Below, piece by piece: positions 8,430 through 17,151 of a stretch of 64,000 nt of DNA. The DNA is from Alicyclobacillus acidocaldarius subsp. acidocaldarius Tc-4-1 (lineage in GTDB: Bacteria; Bacillota; Bacilli; Alicyclobacillales; Alicyclobacillaceae). The position numbers were made by a program, and so were the translations under genes. Every line of letters starts with the position of its first letter. Position 1 is the first letter of the stretch. The notes beneath the pieces were generated by a model. It made no database searches, was not told the origin of the DNA, and saw nothing but the letters and a program-made list of their open reading frames with translations. Location of the stretch: positions 1,547,092 through 1,611,091 of the forward strand of contig NC_017167.1 in the NCBI RefSeq assembly GCF_000219875.1. Reading direction: 5' to 3'.

Positions 8430-8525
8430 GGCTCTCGCCTCCTTCGCATGGATTCCCATCTGTTATCATGACCACGCAAGGACGGCGTTATTCGACCCCA
8501 AGGACGCGCCTCGCTCACCTTGGGT

Positions 8526-9269
8526 TCAAGGCCCGTCGGCTTTTTGATAGAGGAAGGGTGCGACAAGGCGAAGCCCGCACGCATCCATCCCGACCAACTG
8601 CTCGGTGCTTCCCACGAACAGATGACCTCCCGGCTTCAACGCCTGAGAAAACCCCGCGATGATCCGCTGTTTGGCGGCATCAGTCAAATAGATCAGGAGA
8701 TTTCGGCATACGATGAGATCGAGATCGCGAGGATACGGATCGGCGAGAAGATTGTGCCGCTCGAAGCGGACGCACTGCCGGACCGCAACCGACACACGCC
8801 ATCCTTCCGGCGTTGGCTCAAAAAAGCGTTGCAGGCGGTCCGGAGATACATTCGCCAAGGCGCGGGGCGAATAGACGCCGTGCAAAGCCTGTTCGAGCGC
8901 CCGCTCGTCCACATCCGTGGCCCAAATATCGGCGTGAAGCCCAAGTTCGGCACAGACCATGGCCAGGCTATAAGGCTCCTCACCGTGGGCGCAACCCGCG
9001 CTCCATGCGCGAAAGGGCGAGGCCGCGACAACCTCAAGCTTCGCCTTGAGATCGGCCCATCGCTCGGGGTTCCGAAAAAATTCTGACACTTGAATCGTGA
9101 TGCGATCCACCAGTTCCCGGAGAAGCGAGGCGTCGCACGAGAGCGCGGCCGCATAGGACGCGAAGTCCGAGAAACCGCGCCTATCTCGAAGGTGGGCTAG
9201 ACGTCGCTCCATCTGGGGCCGCTTGTAATGACTCAGATCGATCCCGGTCAATCGTCGAACGCGCTCCAC
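8526..9269 (-). CDS. cheR: chemotaxis protein methyltransferase
   Basis: CheR transfers methyl groups from S-adenosylmethionine to glutamates of chemoreceptors in the cytoplasm. It has the N-terminal helical CheR_N segment (YKRPQMERRLAHLRDR), the linker RITIQVSEFFRNP and a Rossmann methyltransferase core starting WSAGCAHGEEPYSLAM; VCRNLLIYL follows. 247 aa is near the family length of about 256. The GTG start at 9269 has a weak upstream site; the frame is open a little further (YLEFVERVRR) but with no standard start. In B. subtilis cheR follows ndk; here a patatin gene has come between them. No other che genes are in the window. Confidence 0.92.
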   Translation of the reverse strand: MERVRRLTGIDLSHYKRPQMERRLAHLRDRRGFSDFASYAAALSCDASLLRELVDRITIQVSEFFRNPERWADLKAKLEVVAASPFRAWSAGCAHGEEPYSLAMVCAELGLHADIWATDVDERALEQALHGVYSPRALANVSPDRLQRFFEPTPEGWRVSVAVRQCVRFERHNLLADPYPRDLDLIVCRNLLIYLTDAAKQRIIAGFSQALKPGGHLFVGSTEQLVGMDACGLRLVAPFLYQKADGP

Positions 9270-9291
9270 AAACTCAAGATACGGGTCCAGG

Positions 9292-10191
9292 ATGACTCAC
9301 TCCATAAAGGCGGGGATTTCTTTGGGGGACACGAAGTGGGATCTCGGCATCGCGCTCTCCGGAGGCACGCTCAAAGCCGCGGCGCACGTGGGCGTGCTTT
9401 CCGCACTTGATCAGCTGGGCATCCGCCCGGACGCCATCGCAGGCACGAGCGCGGGATCACTTGTCGGATGCCTGTACGCATACGGCTATCGCTCCGAAGA
9501 TCTCGAGCGACTGGTTCGCTCATTTCCCGGTTGGCGCCTTGTAGACTATGGGTTTCCCGCCGTGCAGTCCGCCTTGGCCCTCGCGGCCAGCCGCCTCGGC
9601 ATGGGTGCCACTCGAGATCCTGTTCCGCCGGCCCTGTTACGCGGCGTGCGTTTTCGCCAGTACGTCGAGCGCCTCCTCGCACACCGCCGGCCTCAAATGC
9701 CGGTGTTTGTGCTCGCGACGGACCTCATCTCTGGACGCCCCATCGTCTTCACGCCGAATGACCTCCGACTAGATGCCGTGGAACGAACCGAAGCCATAGC
9801 GATAGCCGTCGCTGGCAGTTGTGCGCTTCCTGGCGTGTTTCGTCCTGTGCAGCACGGTCCCTACCTGCTCGTGGACGGCGCCATGCGCCACTACGTGCCG
9901 GTCTCCGTGCTGCGCCAACTCGGGTGTCGCAGGATTCTCGCTGTCAATCTGTACAGACTCCCCGCCGAATTTCGCCCCAAAACCATGATCGACGTCTTTC
10001 TCCGCGCCTTCGACATTCTCCTGCGAGAATCGATTGACAACGATCTCGACGCCCCTTCGGTGCTCCTTCTGGAACCCGACCTGAGCGCAATCAAGGGACA
10101 CCCGTTTGAGCGCCTGCCGGGGTACATTCGCGCGGGGCGCGCGTGTGTAGAACAACAAGCCGAGGCGATTCGCAACTTTGTGCGTTCGTGA
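9292..10191 (+). CDS. patatin-like phospholipase family protein
   Basis: 299 aa with the patatin Ser/Asp dyad: oxyanion segment LSGGTLKAAAHVGVL, nucleophile elbow GTSAGS near residue 55 and DGA (LVDGAMRH) near residue 193. Members are lipid acyl hydrolases; bacterial ones of this size are cytoplasmic or membrane-associated. ATG 9292 has no strong site; TTG 9322 after AAAGGCGG is an alternative that would begin MGDTKWDLG. It is transcribed divergently from cheR and towards ndk. Substrate unknown. Confidence 0.88.
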   Translation: MTHSIKAGISLGDTKWDLGIALSGGTLKAAAHVGVLSALDQLGIRPDAIAGTSAGSLVGCLYAYGYRSEDLERLVRSFPGWRLVDYGFPAVQSALALAASRLGMGATRDPVPPALLRGVRFRQYVERLLAHRRPQMPVFVLATDLISGRPIVFTPNDLRLDAVERTEAIAIAVAGSCALPGVFRPVQHGPYLLVDGAMRHYVPVSVLRQLGCRRILAVNLYRLPAEFRPKTMIDVFLRAFDILLRESIDNDLDAPSVLLLEPDLSAIKGHPFERLPGYIRAGRACVEQQAEAIRNFVRS

Positions 10192-10197
10192 CGCATG

Positions 10198-10221
10198 AAA
10201 AAACCCGCGCATAAGCGCGGG
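10198..10221 (-). terminator. terminator of the mtrB-hepS-menG-hepT-ndk operon
   Basis: A perfect 7-bp stem (CCCGCGC/GCGCGGG, 10204-10221) with a 4-base loop, followed on the minus strand by six T. It lies just beyond ndk and just past the convergent patatin stop. Confidence 0.85.
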
Positions 10222-10226
10222 CCATC

Positions 10227-10676
10227 TCACGCCAACCAGGCGTCCACGGTTCGCTCGTACGTCAGCGCACCCTCCGGGAACCATAGCTCGATCTCCCGCT
10301 TCGCGCTCTCGGGCGAATCGGAACCGTGCACGACGTTCATGCCGATTGTGAGGCCGAGATCGCCGCGAATCGTGCCGGGAGCGGCCTCAGCCGGATTGGT
10401 CTTGCCCATCATCGCACGCACTACGGCGATGGCGTTCTCGCCCTCCCAGATCATGGCGAACACAGGCGACGACGTGATGAACTGAACCAAGTCGCCAAAG
10501 AAGGGCCGCTCGCGGTGCTCCGCATAATGCGACTCCGCTAGCTCCTTCGAAACCTGTACGAGTTTGGCAGCGACGAGCTTCAGCCCCTTGCGCTCGAATC
10601 GCGCCACAATTTCACCGACGAGTCCACGCTGTACGCCGTCGGGCTTCACCATGACAAATGTCTGTTCACGGGCCAT
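10227..10676 (-). CDS. ndk: nucleoside diphosphate kinase
   Basis: 149 aa, the standard length. It transfers the gamma phosphate of ATP to NDPs through a phosphohistidine; the active-site His lies in [13 protein letters not shown]. The fold signatures VKPDGVQRG and [14 protein letters not shown] are intact. Start taken at ATG 10676 ([14 protein letters not shown]); the ORF extends upstream to 10721 without family support. It is the last gene of the hepS-menG-hepT-ndk group, as in B. subtilis. Confidence 0.97.
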   Translation of the reverse strand: MAREQTFVMVKPDGVQRGLVGEIVARFERKGLKLVAAKLVQVSKELAESHYAEHRERPFFGDLVQFITSSPVFAMIWEGENAIAVVRAMMGKTNPAEAAPGTIRGDLGLTIGMNVVHGSDSPESAKREIELWFPEGALTYERTVDAWLA

Positions 10677-10762
10677 GTCTTCCATCCCTCGCTCTGTGCT
10701 TGTTGTCCGCGGGCAGGCCACAGACGGCGCTATTGTAAGAAATTCGCCAGGCTCAATGCAAG

Positions 10763-11728
10763 TCAGTACTGTCGGCGAAGGATGAACGAGGTGAGGCCCA
10801 TCAACTGCTCGCGGACCGTTTCACGGCCTACCCCTTGCAGGAGCTCCCTCGATTTCTCGAGATATCGCTCTGCCAGGCGTTCCGCGTCCGCAAGCGCTCC
10901 CGACGCCACAACGAGTTGAATGGCTTCCTCGGCCTCCTCCTCGCGCATCCCCTCGCGCACCAAGGCCCTGAGGCGCTCACCAATCCCCGGGCGAGACGAC
11001 GCCAACAGCGCCGGCAGCGTCAAATTTCCCTGGCGCAGGTCTCCGCCCACAGGTTTGCCCACAATCTCCGCTGCTCCCGTGAAGTCGAGCAAGTCGTCCA
11101 CAATCTGAAACGCCATCCCGACCGCGTGTCCGAATCGCGCGAGTGCCGCGACCTCGCGCGGGTGAACGCCTCCCACCATCGCACCCAATTGACAGCTCAG
11201 CGAGATGAGCAGCGCCGTCTTGCGGTGAATGCGGCGCAGATACGTCATCACGCCTTGCGACCAATTGTAAAAGTCCTCAATCTGTTCGATCTCGCCCTCA
11301 CACAAGAGCACAATGCCCTTCGCCATCAGCCGGTGAACTTCCAGGTTGTCCACTTCGGCGAGCAGCTGAATGGCGCGAGCGAACAAGTAGTCGCCCGTGT
11401 ACATCGCAGCCAGATTGCCGTAACTCTTCCGGACCGTGGGCCTGCCTCGCCGGAGGTCGGCACGGTCGATCACGTCGTCATGCACTAACGTCGCCATGTG
11501 AATCATCTCAAGCGCCGCGGCGACCTTGGCAACATCTTCAGACCATTCGCGCTCGCCGAGGCCGCAGATGAGCGCAAACAGAGGACGAATCCGCTTGCCT
11601 CCGGCCTCGAGCAGCGTCCGTCCCGCTTTTGCGAGATCCGCGTGATCCGCGCGCGCACGCTCGTCCAACAGCCGTTCGACGCGATCGAGTTCTTGGCGGT
11701 ACAGAAGATAGATTTCATGGAATTCCAC
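10763..11728 (-). CDS. hepT: heptaprenyl diphosphate synthase component II
   Basis: 321 aa polyprenyl synthetase catalytic subunit. It extends farnesyl diphosphate with isopentenyl diphosphate to make the C35 side chain of menaquinone-7. Both aspartate-rich motifs are present: first DDxxD in [18 protein letters not shown] and second in [12 protein letters not shown]. It works as a heterodimer with component I, encoded two genes upstream. It lies 12 bp downstream of menG, consistent with one transcript. Confidence 0.95.
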   Translation of the reverse strand: MEFHEIYLLYRQELDRVERLLDERARADHADLAKAGRTLLEAGGKRIRPLFALICGLGEREWSEDVAKVAAALEMIHMATLVHDDVIDRADLRRGRPTVRKSYGNLAAMYTGDYLFARAIQLLAEVDNLEVHRLMAKGIVLLCEGEIEQIEDFYNWSQGVMTYLRRIHRKTALLISLSCQLGAMVGGVHPREVAALARFGHAVGMAFQIVDDLLDFTGAAEIVGKPVGGDLRQGNLTLPALLASSRPGIGERLRALVREGMREEEAEEAIQLVVASGALADAERLAERYLEKSRELLQGVGRETVREQLMGLTSFILRRQY

Positions 11729-11740
11729 GCCGACCGCTCC

Positions 11741-12445
11741 TCATTTCCATCCGATGTGGAAGGCCGCGATGCCAAACGTCAGCGGGCGGCTCCAAACGTC
11801 GCGCAAGCCCACGCGTCGAAACATCTCCTCGAGTCCCTTCCGATCAGGAAAGTCGATGAGCGACTCCGGCAGCCAGGCGTACGGCGCTCGATCCCCCACC
11901 ACAAGCTCCCCGATTTTGGGGAGAATGCGGTAAAAGTAAAAGTAGTACAGCCGCCGAAACCACGCGGCCTCCGGCTTCGACAGCTCGAGCGAGACCACCG
12001 CGCCGCCCGGCTTCACCACTCGGGCCATCTCGCGCAAACAGCCTTCGGCACTCGGCATGTTGCGCAGGGCAAAGCCGATGGTGCATAGGTCAAAGGTGTT
12101 GTCTGGGAACGGGAGGTTCATCGCGTCGCCGTGTACAAATTGGACGCGATCGCGAAACGCGAACCGCTCCAGCCTCTCTTCCGCGACCTCCAGCATGGCC
12201 TCCGTGAAGTCGAGCCCGATGACCCGCCCCTCGGGTCCAAGCCGCTTGGCGATGGCAAACGTCCACGCGCCTGTGCCTGCAGCTACGTCGAGCACCTGAG
12301 AGTTCGGCGTCAGGGGCAACTGGCGCATCGCATAGTGGCGCCACAGCCGATGCTGCTGGAAGCTCAACACCGAGTTCATCGCGTCGTAGCGCCGCGCGAT
12401 CTTCGAAAAGACGTCGTGAACGTAAGCCGATTTGTCTCCGTGCAT
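11741..12445 (-). CDS. menG: demethylmenaquinone methyltransferase
   Basis: 234 aa UbiE/MenG methyltransferase that adds the last methyl group to demethylmenaquinone using S-adenosylmethionine. SAM-binding motif I is DVAAGTGAWTFAIAKR; family signatures YDAMNSVLSFQQHRLWR and TIGFALRNMPSAEGCLREM are intact. The ATG at 12445 follows the hepS stop by one base (TGAGATG), which implies translational coupling. The longer open frame upstream overlaps hepS in another frame and is not coding. Confidence 0.95.
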   Translation of the reverse strand: MHGDKSAYVHDVFSKIARRYDAMNSVLSFQQHRLWRHYAMRQLPLTPNSQVLDVAAGTGAWTFAIAKRLGPEGRVIGLDFTEAMLEVAEERLERFAFRDRVQFVHGDAMNLPFPDNTFDLCTIGFALRNMPSAEGCLREMARVVKPGGAVVSLELSKPEAAWFRRLYYFYFYRILPKIGELVVGDRAPYAWLPESLIDFPDRKGLEEMFRRVGLRDVWSRPLTFGIAAFHIGWK

Positions 12446-12446
12446 C

Positions 12447-13154
12447 TCAACGCTTCCCTTCCGCGGCCTGAAGCCCTTGTGGCTCTTCGGGAAGGGCGTA
12501 GTCCAGTACGGACCATGTCCCGCGTAGCCGGGCTGCGTCTTTGGGCGTGAGCACAACACCTTCGCGCGCCCGGGAGGAAACGGTGCCGCGCGTAAACACG
12601 CGAACCTTCGCCCCACCGGCCAGGACGTGGTGCCGCACCGCCTCCTCCACTTTCGCCATCCACGGCCCCGGGTCTGGGTGATAATGGCGTACCAAGGCTC
12701 GCAACAGCTCCGCCTCGATGGTCGACATGCGTTCCACATACACGTCGAGCGACAGCGGCGATGCCATCAGCAGATCCATCTTCGCTTCGTTGATCCGCAC
12801 GACCGCCTCGCACAACTCATGCATGAGCTGGCGATCTCCGAGTTCAGCGAGGATCAAGTAGTATTTGCTGCTATCGTAATCCCCGGCCAACACCACGAGT
12901 CCTTGTTCCGCCGCGCCCCACTCATCGATCTCGTCGTGAATGGAAAGCCCTTGCTCCAGCAAGAGCACGGCGGTGAGCACCCGTTCTGCCTCGCTCTCGG
13001 GCACCGCAGCCGACTGCAGGATGGCATAACCGAGATGGAAATGAAATGGACTCACCGCCTGGCGGACCTTCCGCTTGGCCAAGTAGTCGTGATCCATATG
13101 CGCCTTGGCGCAACGCGCGACGCGTTGAAACATTGCCTCCCGAGCGTCCGTCAA
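12447..13154 (-). CDS. hepS: heptaprenyl diphosphate synthase component I
   Basis: 235 aa regulatory/small subunit of heptaprenyl diphosphate synthase (HEPPP_synt_1 family), which has no DDxxD motif and sets chain length with component II. Recognised from the position between mtrB and menG and the family segments LLLEQGLSIHDEID and GDYDSSKYYLILAELGD. TTG 13154 is chosen because AAGGAGATGA lies 7 bases upstream; the ORF extends to 13211 without a better site. Confidence 0.9.
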   Translation of the reverse strand: MTDAREAMFQRVARCAKAHMDHDYLAKRKVRQAVSPFHFHLGYAILQSAAVPESEAERVLTAVLLLEQGLSIHDEIDEWGAAEQGLVVLAGDYDSSKYYLILAELGDRQLMHELCEAVVRINEAKMDLLMASPLSLDVYVERMSTIEAELLRALVRHYHPDPGPWMAKVEEAVRHHVLAGGAKVRVFTRGTVSSRAREGVVLTPKDAARLRGTWSVLDYALPEEPQGLQAAEGKR

Positions 13155-13224
13155 GCCGGTGTCATCTCCTTCGAACGGGCCGACCCTCGTATGCTGCGGA
13201 TAGTATATCATAAATGGTGGACGC

Positions 13225-13458
13225 TCACGCGTCCTCGTCGGTCCGCACGATCCCGTACCTCGTGTAGATGACCGCTTTTCCTCGGACTTTGATGGCCGAG
13301 GTGTGCTCTGTAAACTGCGCGATCATGACTTCACTCTTGTCCAACTTCTCTGCGTGGTGAAACCGCGTCTGCGGGCCACGCGTCATGCCGTTGACCTGAA
13401 CTCCATTTTCGAGCGCCCGAATGACCACGTAGTCGCCGCTGTAGGGCGTGTCAGCCAA
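13225..13458 (-). CDS. mtrB: tryptophan RNA-binding attenuation protein (TRAP)
   Basis: 77 aa. TRAP forms an 11-subunit ring that, when loaded with tryptophan, wraps GAG/UAG repeats in trp leader RNA and stops trp operon expression. Residues typical of the family include [32 protein letters not shown] and [14 protein letters not shown], covering the Trp pocket and the Lys-Lys-Arg RNA-contact set. It heads the hepS-menG-hepT-ndk group as in B. subtilis. The usual upstream partner folE (mtrA) is not here, and no anti-TRAP gene is seen. Confidence 0.95.
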   Translation of the reverse strand: MADTPYSGDYVVIRALENGVQVNGMTRGPQTRFHHAEKLDKSEVMIAQFTEHTSAIKVRGKAVIYTRYGIVRTDEDA

Positions 13459-13483
13459 GGCCGCAGCCTCCTTCGAATCCGCC

Positions 13484-13517
13484 TAAAATACGAAGACCAG
13501 CGTTCAACACGCTGGTC
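13484..13517 (-). terminator. terminator downstream of tRNA-Pro
   Basis: Perfect 8-bp stem GACCAGCG/CGCTGGTC (13495-13502 with 13510-13517), 7-base loop, then TTCGTATTTT on the minus strand. It separates the tRNA gene from mtrB. Confidence 0.65.
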
Positions 13518-13519
13518 AC

Positions 13520-13596
13520 TGGTCGGAATGACGGGATTTGAACCCGTGACCTCTACCTCCCCAAGGTAGCGCGCTACCAGGCTGCGCCACATCCCG
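13520..13596 (-). tRNA. tRNA-Pro (GGG)
   Basis: 77 nt including an encoded CCA. Acceptor stem CGGGATG/CATTCCG with one G-T pair, anticodon stem CTACC/GGTAG and loop TTGGGGA giving anticodon GGG, and a T arm containing GGTTCAAATCC. It is transcribed alone between the alcohol dehydrogenase and mtrB. Confidence 0.95.
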
Positions 13597-13769
13597 ACGT
13601 TCTTCGCTCTTTTCGTGAAGCCGTTGATGATTGTAACACGCACCTCCCGTTTGTGCAAGAGCATGAGGCCTCTGTGTGTTGGAGTTGGCTTGCGCGTCGA
13701 CCTGAAGCCTCGCTCATTCACACGGCGATGACGCGGCCTGTCCTTGAGCCACGCCATCGCCGCGCCGAA

Positions 13770-14819
13770 TCAGAAGGTTGTGATCACGTTGAAACCTTTG
13801 GTTTCAAATCTCGTCATCTTGTCAAACACTTCGTTGACCTCTTCGAGCCGGACCTCTCGCTCCACCAGGTTTCTTGGCCTCAGGCGGCCTTCGGCCACCA
13901 GTGCGAGGAGCCCCGCGTAGTCCGGGTGCGGTATGCCGAGGCTCCCCACCACTTCAATCTCGCAACTGGTGATGAGATCCATGGGAAGGGGCACAAAGCC
14001 GCCCTCTTGCGACGTGGTGAGCCCGATTTGGACGTGTCTTCCTCCTTTGCGAAGGCTCAACACGGAGTTCAGGACCGTGTCCCGGATCCCAAGCGCGTCG
14101 ATGCTCACGTGGGCCCCGCCCTTGGTAATCTCCCGGATGGCCTCCACTACAGGCTGCGTTTTGGCGTTGACGACCTCACACGCGCCTTCCGCGCGCGCCT
14201 TAGCCAGCTTCTCGTCGTCCACGTCCACCGCGATGACACGAGCGCCCACCGCGTACGCCGTCTGAATGGCCGAGAGGCCCACGCCGCCCGCGCCGTGCAC
14301 GGCCACCCACTGTCCAGGCTTGACACCGCCCCGCATGACGCCATGATATCCGGTCATGAATCGACACCCGATCGCGGCCGCCGTCAGGGCGTCGACGCCT
14401 TCCGGCAGGCGAATCAGATTCAAGTTCGCGTTGCGGACGACCACATACTCTGCGAAGCTGCCGTCCCAACTGAATCCGTAGATACCGACGTGATCGCACC
14501 GGTTTGGCACGCCCGCGTGACAGTATTCACAGTGCCCACACGCATAGTGAAACGGCACCGTCACCTTGTCGCCGACTTGAAAATCGCGCACCTCGCGCCC
14601 CAACGCGACGATCTCGCCGCCGAACTCGTGACCGGGCGTGATGGGCAACTGCGGCGACAGCCCGAGCCACGTCCAGTCCCCCATCCATCCATGCCAGTCG
14701 CTTCGACAGATGCCGGTCGCCTCCACCCGGATGACGGCGTCCTCTGGCCCCGGTGTCGGATCCGGCACGCGTTCAATGACGAGTGGCTCGCGAAAGCCTA
14801 CCATTCTCGCTGCTTTCAC
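13770..14819 (-). CDS. zinc-dependent alcohol dehydrogenase
   Basis: 349 aa medium-chain dehydrogenase. It shows the catalytic-zinc region GHEFGGEIV with CRSDWHG upstream, four Cys of the structural zinc (CGHCEYCHAGVPNRC) and a Rossmann motif VHGAGGVGLSAIQTA. It should oxidise alcohols, or reduce aldehydes, with NAD(P). Substrate is not set by sequence. It occupies the place that hbs and folE hold between spoIVA and mtrB in B. subtilis, so it looks like a local replacement. Confidence 0.9.
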   Translation of the reverse strand: MKAARMVGFREPLVIERVPDPTPGPEDAVIRVEATGICRSDWHGWMGDWTWLGLSPQLPITPGHEFGGEIVALGREVRDFQVGDKVTVPFHYACGHCEYCHAGVPNRCDHVGIYGFSWDGSFAEYVVVRNANLNLIRLPEGVDALTAAAIGCRFMTGYHGVMRGGVKPGQWVAVHGAGGVGLSAIQTAYAVGARVIAVDVDDEKLAKARAEGACEVVNAKTQPVVEAIREITKGGAHVSIDALGIRDTVLNSVLSLRKGGRHVQIGLTTSQEGGFVPLPMDLITSCEIEVVGSLGIPHPDYAGLLALVAEGRLRPRNLVEREVRLEEVNEVFDKMTRFETKGFNVITTF

Positions 14820-14913
14820 GGCTTGTCCACGCTCCCTTTTCGTTTGGTCGGACCTGCGTCCTCTCCATGTCTATGAGCGCATGTCCGCTTTCATGCGTGC
14901 CCGGAGACGCGAC

Positions 14914-14944
14914 AAAGCCCGCCCGATCGCGCGGAACGGGCGGG
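14914..14944 (-). terminator. probable terminator of spoIVA
   Basis: Perfect 8-bp stem CCCGCCCG/CGGGCGGG (14918-14925 with 14937-14944) 14 bp past the spoIVA stop. The minus-strand tail CTTTGTC is a weak T run, so efficiency is uncertain. Confidence 0.5.
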
Positions 14945-14958
14945 AACTTGAAATGCGT

Positions 14959-16437
14959 TCATAGGATGATAGCGATGAGACCGCCGCTGCCCTCGTTGAT
15001 GATGCGCTGCAGGGTCTCTTTCAGCTTGAACTGCGCGCTTTCCGGCATGAGCGACAGCTTTGCCGAGATGCCCTCTCGAACGATGGCCGCAAGGGACTTG
15101 CCGAAAATGTCGCTCTCCCAGATCTTGAGTGGGTCCTTTTCGAAGTCCTGCATCAGATACCGCACGAGCTCCTCCGACTGCTTCTCCGTACCGACAATCG
15201 GCGCGAACTCGCTCTCCACGTCCACCCGGATCATGTGAATCGAAGGAGCTGTCGCTTTGAGCCGGACGCCGAACCGAGATCCTTGTTTGATAAGCTCCGG
15301 TTCGTCGAGCGTCATCTCCTCGAGCGCAGGCGGCGCAATGCCGTATCCCGTGAGCTTCACCATGCGCAGCGCGTCCGCCACCTTGTCGTACTCGCGCTTT
15401 GCGTACGTGAACTCTTTCATCATCTTCAGCAGCTGGTCGCGACCGGTGATTTGCACGCCGACGATCTCCGTCAGCACCTGATCGTACAGTTCATCCGGCG
15501 CGTCCAGTTCAATGACGGCAATCCCGTGGCCCATGTCCATGTGGGCGAGACCGCAGGACGAGACGAACGAGTACTGCGCGAACTGGGCAACCACGCGATC
15601 GATGTCGCGCACGCGGCGGATGTCCCGGATGGTCTCGCGGACGGCCTCTTCAAACTGCTGGCGCAGCCAGTGATCGGGATCGAGCACCATGACCCAGTTC
15701 GGCAGGTTGACGTTGACCTCTTTGACCGGGAACTCGTACAGCGCCTCGCGAAGCACATAGTAGATCTCGTGCGTCGTCAACGTGGCACAGGAGAGAGCCA
15801 GGACCGGCACGTCGTACTTCGCAGCAAGCTCCTCCCGAAGCTGGAGCACGCGCGGGTGATCCGGCGTGACCGAATTGACAATCATGACAAACGGCTTGCC
15901 GAGTTCCTTCAGTTCGGCGACCACGCGCTCCTCAGCCGTGACGTAGTTTTCGCGCGGAATTTCGGCCACGGACCCGTCCGTTGTGACGACGATGCCGATG
16001 GTCGAATGGTCCGCAATCACCTTGCGCGTGCCAATCTCAGCTGCCTCCTGAAACGGGACGGGATCGTCAAACCACGGGGTCGTGACCATCCGCGGCCCGT
16101 TCTCGTCCTCGTAACCGCGGGCGCCCTCGACCGCATAGCCGACGCAGTCGACGATGCGAACGTTGACGTCCAGCCCTTCCGCGACGTGCACTTGGACCGC
16201 TTGATTCGGGATGAATTTGGGTTCTGTCGTCATGATGGTGCGCCCCGCGGCGCTCTGGGGAAGTTCGTCGATGGCGCGGGCGCGGTCGGCCTCGTCCTGA
16301 ATGTTGGGGATGACAATGAGTTCCATGAACTTCTTAATAAACGTCGATTTGCCAGTGCGCACGGGGCCGACCACGCCGAGGTATATATCGCCCCCCGTCC
16401 GCTCCGCAATGTCTTGAAAGACGTCGAATTTTTCCAC
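14959..16437 (-). CDS. spoIVA: stage IV sporulation protein A, coat morphogenetic ATPase
   Basis: 492 aa, the same length as in B. subtilis. SpoIVA polymerises on the outer forespore membrane, using ATP, and forms the base of the spore coat. The N-terminal TRAFAC-like domain has Walker A GPVRTGKST near residue 25 and the Asp-containing VRIVDCVGYAVEGA; the C-terminal end closes GGLIAIIL, matching the membrane-contact tail. GTG 16437 is selected for the GGAGG 8 bases upstream and the family start (MEKFDVFQDIAERTGGDIY). It should be expressed in the mother cell. Confidence 0.97.
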   Translation of the reverse strand: MEKFDVFQDIAERTGGDIYLGVVGPVRTGKSTFIKKFMELIVIPNIQDEADRARAIDELPQSAAGRTIMTTEPKFIPNQAVQVHVAEGLDVNVRIVDCVGYAVEGARGYEDENGPRMVTTPWFDDPVPFQEAAEIGTRKVIADHSTIGIVVTTDGSVAEIPRENYVTAEERVVAELKELGKPFVMIVNSVTPDHPRVLQLREELAAKYDVPVLALSCATLTTHEIYYVLREALYEFPVKEVNVNLPNWVMVLDPDHWLRQQFEEAVRETIRDIRRVRDIDRVVAQFAQYSFVSSCGLAHMDMGHGIAVIELDAPDELYDQVLTEIVGVQITGRDQLLKMMKEFTYAKREYDKVADALRMVKLTGYGIAPPALEEMTLDEPELIKQGSRFGVRLKATAPSIHMIRVDVESEFAPIVGTEKQSEELVRYLMQDFEKDPLKIWESDIFGKSLAAIVREGISAKLSLMPESAQFKLKETLQRIINEGSGGLIAIIL

Positions 16438-16703
16438 GATTCTCCCTCCTCGAGATGACCGGCGTGGACAGCATGAACGCATGCCTCGCCCCGGCCCACC
16501 GACAATCCACGTAGACCGTCACGCAATCGATGGACAGTAGCCAATATATGCGGCGCAAAGGCCGGTATGCTTCGCGAAGCAGAGCGCCTCGTCCCTGACG
16601 CCACTATGTATACGGGAGAGAGAATCGAGGTAGAACCACGACAAGAGGAGAAGCGGAGCAGACAAGGGATCCACGCACTCGAAGGCGCGGATCCCCAGCA
16701 TCG

Positions 16704-17084
16704 TCAGCGCTGAATGTGTTGACGGTACGCTTCAGCGTCCAACAGCGCCTCGAGTTCTGAGGGGTCCGACATTTCGACGACAATCATCCAAGCTTCCTCG
16801 TACGGCGACTCGTTGACCTTCTCCGGCGCGTTGGCGAGCGCCTCATTGACTTCGATGACGCGCCCGCTGACCGGCGCGTATAAGTCGGAGACCGTCTTCA
16901 CGGACTCTACCGTGCCGAAGGTCTCACCGGCCTTGAGCTCGGCGCCCTTCTCCGGCAATTCGACGTAGACAATGTCGCCTAGTTCGTCCTGCGCATAATC
17001 CGTGATCCCGATGTAGGCGCGCGATCCGTCGACCCGCACCCATTCGTGTTCGCGCGAATACTTAAGTCCCTCAGGAATGTTCAC
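16704..17084 (-). CDS. gcvH: glycine cleavage system H protein
   Basis: 126 aa lipoyl carrier that shuttles the methylamine group between the P and T proteins of the glycine cleavage complex. The lipoylated Lys is in [15 protein letters not shown] near residue 63; the family start YSREHEWV is clear. It begins with GTG after GGAGG. It sits alone, between gpsA and spoIVA, with no gcvP/gcvT nearby; the 267 bp to spoIVA hold no gene that I can support. Confidence 0.95.
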   Translation of the reverse strand: MNIPEGLKYSREHEWVRVDGSRAYIGITDYAQDELGDIVYVELPEKGAELKAGETFGTVESVKTVSDLYAPVSGRVIEVNEALANAPEKVNESPYEEAWMIVVEMSDPSELEALLDAEAYRQHIQR

Positions 17085-17151
17085 GAACAGGCCTCCCTCC
17101 CCGGTTCACCGAAGGTAGTGTACCAGATCCCCTGCATCACCGCCATCTCGG

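Noticed and set aside
13383-13757. 124-aa ORF over tRNA-Pro
   Set aside because: It runs through the tRNA and mtrB in a non-coding frame.
15235-16458. 407-aa plus-strand ORF
   Set aside because: Antisense to spoIVA; no site and low-complexity His/Asp-rich composition.
16519-16701. 60-aa minus-strand ORF between gcvH and spoIVA
   Set aside because: No good ribosome-binding site and no protein pattern; probably spacer.
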